DNA of 64,000 nucleotides from Alphaproteobacteria bacterium (lineage in GTDB: Bacteria; Pseudomonadota; Alphaproteobacteria; Rhodobacterales; Rhodobacteraceae): the NCBI GenBank assembly GCA_030424865.1, contig JAUHVR010000001.1, forward strand, positions 310,001 through 374,000, read 5' to 3'. Position numbers and translations under genes: made by a program. This document shows, one piece after another, positions 45,577 through 54,374 of this stretch. The notes below the pieces were generated by a model. It ran no database searches, was not told the origin of the DNA, and saw only the letters and a program-made list of their open reading frames with translations. Position 1 is the stretch's first letter, and each line of letters opens with the position of its first letter.

Positions 45577-45605
45577 GTTCTACGCGTGTTCTCGTTTTGT
45601 GTCAA
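45577..45605 (-). promoter_or_regulatory. lexA promoter with SOS box
   Basis: On the minus strand TTGACA (45600-45605) and TAGAAC (45577-45582) with a 17-base spacer make a near-consensus promoter. GTTC-TACGCGT-GTTC (45577-45591) is an alphaproteobacterial LexA box covering the -10 element, as expected for autorepression. Confidence 0.85.
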
Positions 45606-45664
45606 CTGGGTGTGGATAACCCGGCGCTCAAAACGACATATGGTAGAGGAACAGGCCCGAGGCC

Positions 45665-46102
45665 CTAGGCCAGCAACGTGGCGACCCGGCGCAGGGCCAG
45701 CAGGTAACCTTGGGTCCCGCAGCCCGCGATCACCCCGTCAGCACGCAGCGAGACATAAGAATGATGCCGAAAGCTTTCCCGCTGGTGGATGTTCGAGATG
45801 TGCACCTCGAGTACCGGGCCGTCAAAGGCCTTGAGCGCGTCCAGAATGGCCACCGAAGTGTGGCTATAGGCAGCCGGGTTCAGAACAATTGCATCCGCCG
45901 CGGTGCGGGCCTCTTGGATCAGGTCGACCAGAGTGCCTTCGCTGTTGGATTGTTCGAACCGCATCTCAAGCCCAATCTCAGCCGACAGGGCCGCGCAGGA
46001 CGCCTGCACATCGGCCAATGTCTCGGAGCCATAGATCTCGGGCTGGCGTTGGCCCAATAGGTTCAGGTTCGGGCCGTTGAGGACAAAGACGGTCTTGGGC
46101 AT
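45665..46102 (-). CDS. aroQ: 3-dehydroquinate dehydratase, type II
   Basis: 145 residues. [20 protein letters not shown] with the catalytic Tyr/Arg, [18 protein letters not shown] with the conserved Asn and His region, and [20 protein letters not shown] are signature blocks. It dehydrates 3-dehydroquinate in the shikimate pathway. Co-directional with lexA but separated by the lexA promoter. Confidence 0.95.
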   Translation of the reverse strand: MPKTVFVLNGPNLNLLGQRQPEIYGSETLADVQASCAALSAEIGLEMRFEQSNSEGTLVDLIQEARTAADAIVLNPAAYSHTSVAILDALKAFDGPVLEVHISNIHQRESFRHHSYVSLRADGVIAGCGTQGYLLALRRVATLLA

Positions 46103-46330
46103 GACAGGTTCCAGTTGCGGTTCAATGCGGTCTGCGTGCCATCAGTGACCGGAAAATGCAACATGGGGGCGGGGTCCAAATTTCGGGATAAAGTTCCACT
46201 ATGTGAAATAGTCGGATGTCTCCGGGCTATCTCAACCGTTCTCGCTTGCATCGCGTTAGCGCAAAAGGCAATCCTGCCGTCACCCCCGAAAACCACAGAA
46301 GATCCCCAAACCCGGGGAGGAGGACCACCC

Positions 46331-48112
46331 GTGGCTGACGAGACCCCGAAACATCGCTTCCGGTCGCAGGCCTGGTTCGACAACGCGTCGAACCCGGACA
46401 TGACGGCGCTGTACATCGAGAAATACATCAACCAGGAATACACCCGCGAAGAACTGCAGGGTGATCGCCCGATCATCGGCATTGCACAGACGGGCAGCGA
46501 CCTGGCGCCCTGCAACAAGATCCACATGTTCCTTGTGGATCGGGTCAAAGCGGGCATCCGCGACGCGGGCGGTATTCCGATGGAATTCCCGGTGCACCCG
46601 ATTCAGGAAACCGGCAAGCGCCCGACGGCGGCTCTGGACCGGAACCTGCAGTATCTGAGCCTGGTCGAGGTCCTGCACGGCTATCCGATCGACGGCGTGG
46701 TTCTGACCACAGGCTGTGACAAGACCACGCCTGCCATGCTGATGGGCGCGGCCACGGTTGACCTGCCGGCGATTGCACTCAGCGGTGGGCCGATGCTGGA
46801 CGGCTGGTGGAAGGGCAAGCGCGCGGGATCGGGCACGATCATCTGGGAAAGCCGCCGCCTGCTGGCCGAGGGCAAGATCGACTACGAAGAGTTCATGAAC
46901 CGCGCCTGTTCCTCGGCTCCGTCGCTGGGGCACTGCAACACCATGGGCACGGCCAGCACGATGAATGCCCTGGCCGAGGCGCTTGGCATGACGCTGACCG
47001 GCAACGCCGCGATCCCCGCGCCGTTCCGGGAACGGATGGGCATGGCCTATGCCACCGGCAAACGGGCGGTGGAACTGGTGCTGGAGGATCTGAAGCCCTC
47101 GGACATCCTGACGCGTGAAGCCTTTGAAAACGCGATTGTCACAAACACGGCCATTGGTGGCTCGACCAACGCGCCGCCGCACCTGCAGGCGATTGCGCGC
47201 CACGTCGGCGTCGATCTGCACGTGACGGACTGGCAAAAGCACGGCTATGACGCGCCACTGCTGGTGAACATGCAGCCGGCGGGGGAATACCTGGGCGAAA
47301 GCTTTTTCCGCGCTGGCGGCGTGCCCGCCGTGATGGGCGAACTGCTCAAGGCCGGGCGTCTGCATGAAGGGGCCAAGACCGTGTCGGGCAAGACGGTTGG
47401 CGAAAACCTGGCGGGTGTCGAAAGCGAAGATCACGACGTGATCCGCACGTATGACGCTCCGCTGCGGGATCAGGCCGGGTTTATCGTGCTGTCGGGCAAC
47501 CTGTTCGATTCGGCGTTGATGAAGACCAGCGTCATCTCGGCCGACTTCCGCACCCGTTTTCTGTCGCGTCCGGGGGCCGAGGGCATCTTTGAGGCCCGCG
47601 CCGTCGTCTTTGAAGGGCCCGAGGACTATCACGCCCGGATCAACGACCCCGAGCTGGGAATCGATGAAAACACCATGCTTTTCATCCGCGGCGTCGGCTG
47701 TGTCGGCTATCCGGGATCGGCCGAGGTGGTGAACATGCAGCCGCCGGACGCGGTGATCAAGGCGGGGATCAACCACCTGCCGACCGTGGGAGACGGGCGC
47801 CAGTCGGGCACCTCGGAAAGCCCTTCGATCCTGAACGCCTCGCCCGAGTCGGTTGTGGGCGGTGGTCTGGCGCTCTTGCAAACCGGGGACCGGGTGCGTC
47901 TGGACCTGAACGCCGCGCGTCTGGATGCACTGGTCGAAGACGCCGAATGGGCCGCCCGCCGCGACGCCTGGACCGCGCCCGAGCTGGAAAACCAGACCCC
48001 CTGGCAAGAGATCTATCGCACTCATGTGGGCCAGCTGGCCGATGGCGGCTGCCTGGAGCTTGCGACGGCGTACAAGAAGACGCGGGAAAAGCTGCCGCGC
48101 GACAGCCACTAA
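46331..48112 (+). CDS. Pentonate dehydratase of the IlvD/Edd family, XylD-like
   Basis: 593 residues from a GTG start (GGAGGAGG lies upstream). TGCDKTTPAMLMGAATVDLP, SSAPSLGHCNTMGTASTMNA and NAAIPAPFRERMG carry the Fe-S ligand cysteines. The overall sequence resembles D-xylonate dehydratase of Caulobacter more than IlvD or Edd, with the C-terminal GDGRQSGTSESPSILNASPE. It probably converts D-xylonate or L-arabonate to the 2-keto-3-deoxy acid. Partner oxidative pentose genes are not in the window. Upstream a weak half of the TGTTA-nCGn-TAACA motif is present (46254-46267). Confidence 0.85.
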   Translation: MADETPKHRFRSQAWFDNASNPDMTALYIEKYINQEYTREELQGDRPIIGIAQTGSDLAPCNKIHMFLVDRVKAGIRDAGGIPMEFPVHPIQETGKRPTAALDRNLQYLSLVEVLHGYPIDGVVLTTGCDKTTPAMLMGAATVDLPAIALSGGPMLDGWWKGKRAGSGTIIWESRRLLAEGKIDYEEFMNRACSSAPSLGHCNTMGTASTMNALAEALGMTLTGNAAIPAPFRERMGMAYATGKRAVELVLEDLKPSDILTREAFENAIVTNTAIGGSTNAPPHLQAIARHVGVDLHVTDWQKHGYDAPLLVNMQPAGEYLGESFFRAGGVPAVMGELLKAGRLHEGAKTVSGKTVGENLAGVESEDHDVIRTYDAPLRDQAGFIVLSGNLFDSALMKTSVISADFRTRFLSRPGAEGIFEARAVVFEGPEDYHARINDPELGIDENTMLFIRGVGCVGYPGSAEVVNMQPPDAVIKAGINHLPTVGDGRQSGTSESPSILNASPESVVGGGLALLQTGDRVRLDLNAARLDALVEDAEWAARRDAWTAPELENQTPWQEIYRTHVGQLADGGCLELATAYKKTREKLPRDSH

Positions 48113-48277
48113 CGGGTTGGGTGCATCAGGGCAGGGGCGGCGGACAGACCGTCGCTCAGCCTCCTCCGTCAATCACGGTCCAGCATGCCGGGGATCGCCG
48201 CCGGCATCGTGTGAAACTGTGATGAGCGCACTCTTTCCCTGAAATATCAGGGGCTTGAGGCGTTGCCTTGACCTGCT

Positions 48278-49252
48278 TTATTGGCTCAGGCGTTCGAACA
48301 GATGCACCGCCGAGCCCGTCAGTGCCGCGTAGTCGTCCGTGATCACTTGCACTGGAAACTGTTGCATGAAGTCAGAAAAACGCCCCTTGGCCAGAAACGC
48401 GTCCTCGAACCCGAAAGAGGCAAAATGCGGCTGGAACGCACGGGCGACGCCGCCGCAGAAATAGATGCCTCCGAACGGCAGTTGGATCAGCGCGAGATTG
48501 GCCGCGGTCCGACCCAGAAGCCGCACAAACATCTCGGCCGCGCGGGTGGCGCAGATGTCGGTGCCGACGGCCTGCATGATGGCATGCGCGTCCGGCAGGG
48601 CGGGATCTGTGGCCTTGGCCTCGTGCCGGGCCCAGGCATAGAGCTGGACAATGCCACGCCCCGAAAGCGCCTCTTCAAGGGCGTCTTCGTCAAAGGTTTC
48701 CTGCAGGAAGTTCATCAACCTCAGTTCCTCTTCCGAGGTGACCGGCAGGTTGATGTGGCCCGACTCCGAAGGCGGCACAAGCGTGCCGGACGGGCTTGGA
48801 TACACAAGAGCGGCGTTGAACCCGGTGCCAACACCGATGACCAGCCGCGCGGACTGAGGGCCACCGGGGGTGCCGGTTCTGACCGTTTGCAGGTTTTCCG
48901 GTGCAAGATGCCCCAGCGCAAACCCCTGCGCCTGAAGGTCGTTCAGAACCGCGACCTCCCGCGCGCCCGTGGCGCTGGCGATAACAGTCTGGTCGATTGT
49001 CCAGTCGAGGTTGGTCAGGGTGCCCACGCCGTCACGCACGGGCCCCGCCATGGCAACACAGGCGGCGTCAGGCGTACCCGCGCCGGTCTCGGCCAGAAAC
49101 TGGGTCAGCACGGACGAAAGGTCAGTGTGTTCGGCATTGCGAAACCGTCGGATGCTGCCCGTCAGAACCTCGGTGCCACTGGTCAGTGCCACGCGGGTAT
49201 TGGTGCCGCCGATATCCGCGACGACAGCCGTCATCTGAGTTGCGTCTGACAT
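48278..49252 (-). CDS. glk: Glucokinase
   Basis: 324 residues. ATP-binding AVVADIGGTNTRVALTSGTE, VIGVGTGFNAALVYPSPSG, and SESGHINLPVTSEEELRL with Glu/His of the sugar site fit the E. coli-type glucokinase. It phosphorylates glucose released by AglA and Bgl. It is 7 bases downstream of bgl and probably in one operon with bgl and aglR. Confidence 0.93.
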   Translation of the reverse strand: MSDATQMTAVVADIGGTNTRVALTSGTEVLTGSIRRFRNAEHTDLSSVLTQFLAETGAGTPDAACVAMAGPVRDGVGTLTNLDWTIDQTVIASATGAREVAVLNDLQAQGFALGHLAPENLQTVRTGTPGGPQSARLVIGVGTGFNAALVYPSPSGTLVPPSESGHINLPVTSEEELRLMNFLQETFDEDALEEALSGRGIVQLYAWARHEAKATDPALPDAHAIMQAVGTDICATRAAEMFVRLLGRTAANLALIQLPFGGIYFCGGVARAFQPHFASFGFEDAFLAKGRFSDFMQQFPVQVITDDYAALTGSAVHLFERLSQ

Positions 49253-49259
49253 GGGGATT

Positions 49260-50582
49260 CTAGTCCTTGAGGGCCGATGTTAGCGCCTGATACGACGATT
49301 TCGGAGTGCGTTCCAGTGTGTCAAAGTCAACATGGATCAATCCGAACCGTTTTTCGTACCCCAGCGCCCACTCGTAGTTGTCCAGAAGTGACCAGATGAA
49401 ATAGCCCTGCAGTGGCACGCCATCGGCAATGGCGCGCTGTGCTTCGGCGAAATGCTTGTTCAGATAGTCGATCCGCTCGGGGTCATGAACGTTGCCGTCT
49501 TGCAGGACATCTGCGTTGCTCATGCCGTTTTCGGTGATCAGGATCGGCAGGTCGCCGGTGTACTCGCGCGCGGTGCGGACCAGGAAGTCATAAAGCCCCT
49601 GCGGATAGATTTCCCAATCCATCAGGGTCTTGGGCAGCGGGCCGGGCACCTCGTGATGGTGCGGCCAGGGGCCGTCGTTGGGGGCGATGACCTTGCGGGT
49701 GTAATAGTTCAGACCCACCCAATCCAGCGGTTCCTGGATGGTCTTGAAATCGTCCTGCCAGCCCTCGGGCAGATGGGGGCCAAACCCTTCGAGCACGCGC
49801 TCGGGGTATCTGCCCTTGAATATCCCTTCGATGAAGAAACGGTTGTAATAGGCGTCGTACAACTCGGCGGCGGCCACGGCCTGGGGTGAGTCATCGACCG
49901 GAGTGGCCCACTCCATGTTGAAGACGCCGCCCAGGTTCGACATCCCGAGGCCCCGCATGACCTGAATCGCGCGGCCATGACACAGCAGCACATGGTGCAT
50001 TGCGCGGGCGGTGGCGCGGATATCGCGCAACCCGGGGGCATGGGCGCCCAGGAAATGGCTCAGCCAGCCCACGCACCAGGGCTCGTTGATCGGCGCGGCG
50101 CTGTACATGCGGTCGCCGATGCGCCCCATGATCACCTCGGTGAAATCGGCAAACCAGTTGGCGATGTCGGGGTTCCGCCAGCCGCCAAGGTCCGACAACG
50201 GCTGCGGCAGTTCCCAGTGATAGAGCGTGACGCAGGGTTTGATCCCGCGTTCCAGCATCGCGTCGGTCAGCCGGTCATAGAAGTCGAGGCCCTGAGCATT
50301 GGGCGTCCCGCGCCCTTCGGGCAGAACGCGGGCCCAGCTGGTGGAAAAGCGGTAGCAGTCAAAGCCCGCTGCGGCGACCAGGTCCAGGTCCTCTTGGTAG
50401 CGGTGGTAATGATCGCAGGCCAGTGCGCCGTTTTCCGCGCGCACGACGTTGCCCGGAGTGGCAGCGAAGCTGTCCCAATGTGTGGGACCGGCGCCGCCGA
50501 ACTTGTGGCCCTCGATCTGATAGCTTGAGGTTGCGGTGCCGAACAGGAAACCGTCCGGAAAATCAGAGCGTTTGAATTTCAT
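49260..50582 (-). CDS. bgl: Beta-glucosidase, glycoside hydrolase family 1
   Basis: 440 residues. FPDGFLFGTATSSYQIEGH at the N-terminus, YHWELPQPLSDLGGW, the acid/base Glu in INEPWCVGWLSHF and the nucleophile Glu in LITENGMSNADVL define a complete GH1 enzyme. No signal peptide, so it acts on imported beta-glucosides. It lies between aglR and glk. Its position in an otherwise alpha-glucoside locus suggests the locus handles mixed glucosides. Confidence 0.94.
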   Translation of the reverse strand: MKFKRSDFPDGFLFGTATSSYQIEGHKFGGAGPTHWDSFAATPGNVVRAENGALACDHYHRYQEDLDLVAAAGFDCYRFSTSWARVLPEGRGTPNAQGLDFYDRLTDAMLERGIKPCVTLYHWELPQPLSDLGGWRNPDIANWFADFTEVIMGRIGDRMYSAAPINEPWCVGWLSHFLGAHAPGLRDIRATARAMHHVLLCHGRAIQVMRGLGMSNLGGVFNMEWATPVDDSPQAVAAAELYDAYYNRFFIEGIFKGRYPERVLEGFGPHLPEGWQDDFKTIQEPLDWVGLNYYTRKVIAPNDGPWPHHHEVPGPLPKTLMDWEIYPQGLYDFLVRTAREYTGDLPILITENGMSNADVLQDGNVHDPERIDYLNKHFAEAQRAIADGVPLQGYFIWSLLDNYEWALGYEKRFGLIHVDFDTLERTPKSSYQALTSALKD

Positions 50583-50591
50583 AATGAGCCT

Positions 50592-51620
50592 TCAAGAGGT
50601 TGGGGCAGGGCCGCTTGAGCCGCCGATGACAAGCTCGGTCTCAAGCAGCAGGGTCGGTGGGTCGGCCGGCTGTTTGGCGATCATGTCGAGCAGCATTTGC
50701 CCGGACAGGACGCCGGCCGCGCGGACCGAAGATCGGGTGGCGGTGAAAATCGGGTCGGTATCGCCGTTGCGCAGATAGGACAGGTCATCGTCATAGGTGA
50801 CGATCGACACGTCCCGTCCCATCCGCAGGCGGCGCGCCTCAAGCGCGCGGCGGACGCCGATGGCCACGATCATGGACGACACCACATACCCGGTCGGGGC
50901 CGCGTCACCGGACATCAGGCATTGCGCCGTCTCAAAGCCGAATTGCTCGGTCATCTCGCCCGAGAACATCATTCGCGGATCGGGTTCGATCCCGTCCCGA
51001 CCCAGGGCGGCGATGTAGCCATTGCGGCGGCGAAAGGCGAAGTCCATGCTTTCAGGCCCGTTGAGAAGGGCGATCCGCGTGTGTCCAAGCTTGACCAGAT
51101 GGCTGGTTGCGCCGTCAAAAGCGCGCTGGTTGTTCACGTCGACCCAGGCATAGGGCGAGGCCGCCAGCGAGGCGCGACCGTGGACGACGAAAGGGATACC
51201 CAGTTCCTGCAGCAGCGGAATGCGCGGGTCGTCCATCTTTGGTCCGTGAACGATCATGCCATCGACGCTGCGTTTGCGCGCGATTTCGCGATAGACCTTT
51301 TCTTCGTCCTGGTCCGAGACCACGGACATCACCAGGTCAAATCCCGCCTTCGCGTAGGTCTCGCCTGCGCCCGCGATGAAGTCGCCGAAAACGGGGTTCA
51401 CCATTTCATGCTTGATCGAGATCGGAATCACATGGCCAATCGCCATCGAGCGCCCGGTGGCCAGCCCCTTGGCCCGCGGGTTTGGGGCATAGTTCAGCTC
51501 TGCCGCCGCTTTCTGGACGCGTTTGCGGGTTTCCTCGTTCACCTCGGGATAGCCGTTCAGTGCGCGGCTGACGGTGGTCTGCGACAGTTGCAGGTGTTCT
51601 GAGAGCTGTTTCAGGTTCAT
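50592..51620 (-). CDS. aglR: LacI-family repressor AglR
   Basis: 342 residues. DNA-binding helix-turn-helix LKQLSEHLQLSQTTVSRALN, followed by a periplasmic-binding-protein-like domain. Divergent from aglEFGAK and first in the aglR-bgl-glk run. CAAAGCGCTTTT (51634-51645) lies 14-25 bp upstream of its start, so self-regulation is likely. The ligand is probably an alpha-glucoside or derived sugar. Confidence 0.9.
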   Translation of the reverse strand: MNLKQLSEHLQLSQTTVSRALNGYPEVNEETRKRVQKAAAELNYAPNPRAKGLATGRSMAIGHVIPISIKHEMVNPVFGDFIAGAGETYAKAGFDLVMSVVSDQDEEKVYREIARKRSVDGMIVHGPKMDDPRIPLLQELGIPFVVHGRASLAASPYAWVDVNNQRAFDGATSHLVKLGHTRIALLNGPESMDFAFRRRNGYIAALGRDGIEPDPRMMFSGEMTEQFGFETAQCLMSGDAAPTGYVVSSMIVAIGVRRALEARRLRMGRDVSIVTYDDDLSYLRNGDTDPIFTATRSSVRAAGVLSGQMLLDMIAKQPADPPTLLLETELVIGGSSGPAPTS

Positions 51621-51633
51621 GGTTCAAGAGGCT

Positions 51634-51645
51634 CAAAGCGCTTTT
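51634..51645. promoter_or_regulatory. AglR-type operator upstream of aglR
   Basis: CAAAGCGCTTTT, a LacI-type palindrome with one end mismatch, 14 bp upstream of the aglR start codon. It repeats the sequence before aglE. Confidence 0.65.
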
Positions 51646-51789
51646 AGGCGAAGATACACGCAAAGCCCATTTTTTGTGAAGAACTTTCTTTGCTTTCCGA
51701 ATTAACTCAGTTTTAACCCCTGTTTCCACCCATTCGCCCCAATATTCAGCGTTGACAGACTCGAATTTCTACAGCAGGTTGACGTCATC

Positions 51790-51811
51790 CAAAGCGCTTT
51801 GAAAGCGATTC
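51790..51811. promoter_or_regulatory. AglR-type operator upstream of aglE
   Basis: CAAAGCGCTTTG (51790-51801) is a perfect palindrome with the central CG of LacI-type sites. GAAAGCGATTC follows in direct contact (51801-51811) as an imperfect second copy. Together they sit about 62-83 bp before the aglE start codon, downstream of a TTGACA hexamer at 51752. Confidence 0.7.
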
Positions 51812-51872
51812 TGGGAAATGTCATCAATTGAGTTCGGCACGCAGGGTGCGTGCGATCTGGGAGGATACTCAA

Positions 51873-53231
51873 ATGAAATCAAGATTTTACGCTGGTGTTG
51901 CCGTTGTGGCGCTTGTGGCGGGGGCTGCCAATGCTGGCGGCCATCTGGCTTTTGCACCTGGCGATGGCCCGTTCAGCTGGGACAGCTACAATGCCTGGGC
52001 TGAAAATGCGCCTGACCTGACCGGCAAGACAATCACCATTGCCGGTCCCTGGCTGAACCCCGAAGACGGCTTCTTCAACAACACGCTGGCCTATTTCGAA
52101 GCCGCCACCGGTGCCGATGTGATCTACACCGGTTCGGACAGCTTCGAGCAGCAGATCGTGATCGACGCCGAAGCGGGCTCGGCCCCGAACATCGCCGTCT
52201 TCCCGCAGCCGGGTCTGGCCGCGGTCATGGCGTCGAAGGGTCAGCTTTACCCGCTGGGCGCAGGCATGGCCGATTGGGTTGCCAAGAACTATGCGGCGGG
52301 CCAGTCCTGGGTTGATCTGGGCACCTATGCGGATGCCGACGGCAACGACCAGATGTACGGCTTCTTCTACAACGTGAACGTCAAGTCGCTGGTCTGGTAC
52401 TCGCCCGAGAACTTCGAAGACGCGGGCTATGAAGTGCCCGGGTCGATGGAAGAACTGAAGGCGCTGACCGAACAGATCGTGGCCGACGGCGAGGTGCCGT
52501 GGTGCATCGGTCTGGGGTCCGGTGCGGCAACCGGCTGGCCGGCAACCGACTGGGTCGAAGACATGATGCTGCGCACCGTGTCGCCTGACGTCTACGACCA
52601 GTGGACCACCAACGAGATCCCGTTCACCGACGCACGTGTCGTGGCCGCGATCGAAGAATTCGGCTGGTTTGCCCGTGACGACGCCAAGGTTGCCGGTGGC
52701 GCAGGCGCCGTTGCCTCGACCGACTTCCGCGACAGCCCCAAAGGCCTCTTCTCGTCGCCGCCGCAGTGCTACATGCACCGCCAGGCCTCGTTCGTTCCGG
52801 CCTTCTTCCCCGAAGATGTCGAGTTCGGCGTGGACACCGACTTCTTCTACATGCCGTCTTACGCCAGCAAGGACCTGGGCAACCCGGTTCTGGGTGGCGG
52901 TACCCTGATGGCCGTGACCGCACCGGGTGATGGTGTCGACGCGCTGATGGAATACTTCCAGCTGCCGCTGAGCCACGAGATCATGATGGCCCAAACCGGC
53001 TTCCTGACCCCGCACAGCGGTGTGAACCTGGACGCCTACAAGGACGACACCCTGCGCGGTCTGGGTGAGATCCTGCTGGGCGCGACCACCTTCCGCTTCG
53101 ACGGTTCGGACCTGATGCCGGGTGGCGTGGGTGCTGGCACCTTCTGGACCGGCATGGTCGACTATGCCGGTGGCAAGGATGCTGCAACCGTGGCCAAGGA
53201 AATCCAGGACAGCTGGGACGCGCTGAAGTAA
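51873..53231 (+). CDS. aglE: Alpha-glucoside ABC transporter substrate-binding protein
   Basis: 452 residues. Signal peptide MKSRFYAGVAVVALVAGAAN, then a family 1 solute-binding fold (TITIAGPWLNPEDGFFNNTL, MYGFFYNVNVKSLVWYSPEN). It captures alpha-glucosides such as sucrose, trehalose or maltose in the periplasm, as in the AglE of rhizobia. ATG 51873 with GGGAGGAT upstream is preferred to the upstream MSSARRVR reading. An AglR-like site covers its stop codon, and a strong hairpin follows. Confidence 0.93.
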   Translation: MKSRFYAGVAVVALVAGAANAGGHLAFAPGDGPFSWDSYNAWAENAPDLTGKTITIAGPWLNPEDGFFNNTLAYFEAATGADVIYTGSDSFEQQIVIDAEAGSAPNIAVFPQPGLAAVMASKGQLYPLGAGMADWVAKNYAAGQSWVDLGTYADADGNDQMYGFFYNVNVKSLVWYSPENFEDAGYEVPGSMEELKALTEQIVADGEVPWCIGLGSGAATGWPATDWVEDMMLRTVSPDVYDQWTTNEIPFTDARVVAAIEEFGWFARDDAKVAGGAGAVASTDFRDSPKGLFSSPPQCYMHRQASFVPAFFPEDVEFGVDTDFFYMPSYASKDLGNPVLGGGTLMAVTAPGDGVDALMEYFQLPLSHEIMMAQTGFLTPHSGVNLDAYKDDTLRGLGEILLGATTFRFDGSDLMPGGVGAGTFWTGMVDYAGGKDAATVAKEIQDSWDALK

Positions 53232-53240
53232 GCGCTTTGA
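53229..53240. promoter_or_regulatory. Third AglR-like site at the aglE stop codon
   Basis: TAAGCGCTTTGA has the AAGCGCTT core of the two upstream operators. It spans the aglE stop codon at 53229-53231. It could act as a third repressor site (looping or roadblock) or be chance; the match of eight core bases favours a site. Confidence 0.45.
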
Positions 53241-53246
53241 CATAAT

Positions 53247-53275
53247 CAGGCAGGGCGGTCCCATCGCCCTGCCTG
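53247..53275 (+). other. Strong mRNA hairpin between aglE and aglF
   Basis: CAGGCAGGGCG and CGCCCTGCCTG form an 11-bp perfect stem with a 7-base loop (GTCCCAT). No T-run follows. Such hairpins after a binding-protein gene usually protect the upstream mRNA and reduce downstream expression, which suits the higher need for AglE. Confidence 0.7.
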
Positions 53276-53359
53276 CCAGACGCCCGATCGAGGGCGCAGG
53301 CGCCGCGCGCGCCACAGATCCAAACGTTTCAAAACACACGTCACGCGGGGAGGGGACCC

Positions 53360-54361
53360 ATGCATCCTGCCGTACTGGGTATTGTGACCATCGTCATCGG
53401 CGTTTCGGCCTGTCTGACCTATTTCTGGGGGTCTAACCTCCTGCTGGACAAGGTGATCTTTCCGCCACGCGGACCAAACGCGGGCCGCAACATCAACCGC
53501 GCGAACCTGATCCGCCCATGGCTGTTCCTGTTCCCGGCGCTTTTCGCCCTGACCATGTACCTGGTCTATCCGGTGGTCGAGACCTTCCGTCTGTCGGTCA
53601 CGGACCGCGACGCGGGCAACGCCTTTGTCGGGGCCGCGAATTACACGCAGATGCTGGCCGAGCCCAAGTTCTGGGAAGCCATGCGCAACAACATGCTCTG
53701 GCTGATCGTTGTGCCCGCCATGTCGACCGCCTTTGGCCTGCTTGTGGCGCAGCTGACCGACCGGCTGAGCTGGGGCAACATCGCGAAATCGCTGATCTTC
53801 ATGCCGATGGCGATCTCATTCGTCGGCGCGTCGGTGATCTGGAAGCTGGTCTATGACGCGCGTCCCGCCGGGACCGACCAGATCGGCGTGCTGAACGCGC
53901 TCTATATCTGGTTCGGCGGCACCGAGCCCAACACCTGGCTGACGATCCCGTTCTGGAACAACTTCTTCCTGATGATCGTTCTGGTCTGGATCCAGACCGG
54001 CTTTGCCATGGTGATCCTGAGTGCGGCCCTGCGCGGCATCCCCGAAGAAACGGTCGAGGCCGCCATCGTCGACGGCGCGAACCCCTTCCAGATCTTCTTC
54101 AAGATCAAGGTGCCACAGATCATGGGCACGATCCTCGTGGTCTGGACGACGATCACCATCACCGTGCTCAAGGTCTTTGACATCGTCTTTGCCATGACCA
54201 ACGGCCAGTGGGAGACGCAGGTTCTGGCCAACTACATGTACGACAAGATGTTCCGCGCCAATGACTGGGGCGTGGGGTCCGCGTCTGCCATGGTGATCAT
54301 GCTGCTGGTGACGCCGATCCTGATCTGGAACGTGCGCAACGCGCGCAAAGAAATGCGCTGA
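53360..54361 (+). CDS. aglF: Alpha-glucoside ABC transporter permease
   Basis: 333 residues, about eight membrane helices. NLIRPWLFLFPALFALTMYL is a MalF-like helix, and the EAA loop TVEAAIVDGANPFQIFFKIK contacts the ATPase. AGGGGAC lies before the ATG. Next to aglG after 13 bases. Confidence 0.92.
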   Translation: MHPAVLGIVTIVIGVSACLTYFWGSNLLLDKVIFPPRGPNAGRNINRANLIRPWLFLFPALFALTMYLVYPVVETFRLSVTDRDAGNAFVGAANYTQMLAEPKFWEAMRNNMLWLIVVPAMSTAFGLLVAQLTDRLSWGNIAKSLIFMPMAISFVGASVIWKLVYDARPAGTDQIGVLNALYIWFGGTEPNTWLTIPFWNNFFLMIVLVWIQTGFAMVILSAALRGIPEETVEAAIVDGANPFQIFFKIKVPQIMGTILVVWTTITITVLKVFDIVFAMTNGQWETQVLANYMYDKMFRANDWGVGSASAMVIMLLVTPILIWNVRNARKEMR

Positions 54362-54374
54362 GGGGGGACGGACA

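Noticed and set aside
46254-46267. Central-carbon operator upstream of the pentonate dehydratase
   Set aside because: CGTTAGCGCAAAAG matches only part of the motif; mentioned in the gene entry but not called a site.
48113-48277. Terminator between the pentonate dehydratase and glk
   Set aside because: Two hairpins (ATGCCGG/CCGGCAT at 48185-48207 and CCCTGA/TCAGGG at 48237-48252) are present, but neither has a T-run, so they are left unassigned.
49278-49291. Additional TGTTA-nCGn-TAACA operator upstream of glk
   Set aside because: Only the left half (TGTTAGCG) matches and it lies in the coding end of bgl; too weak to call.
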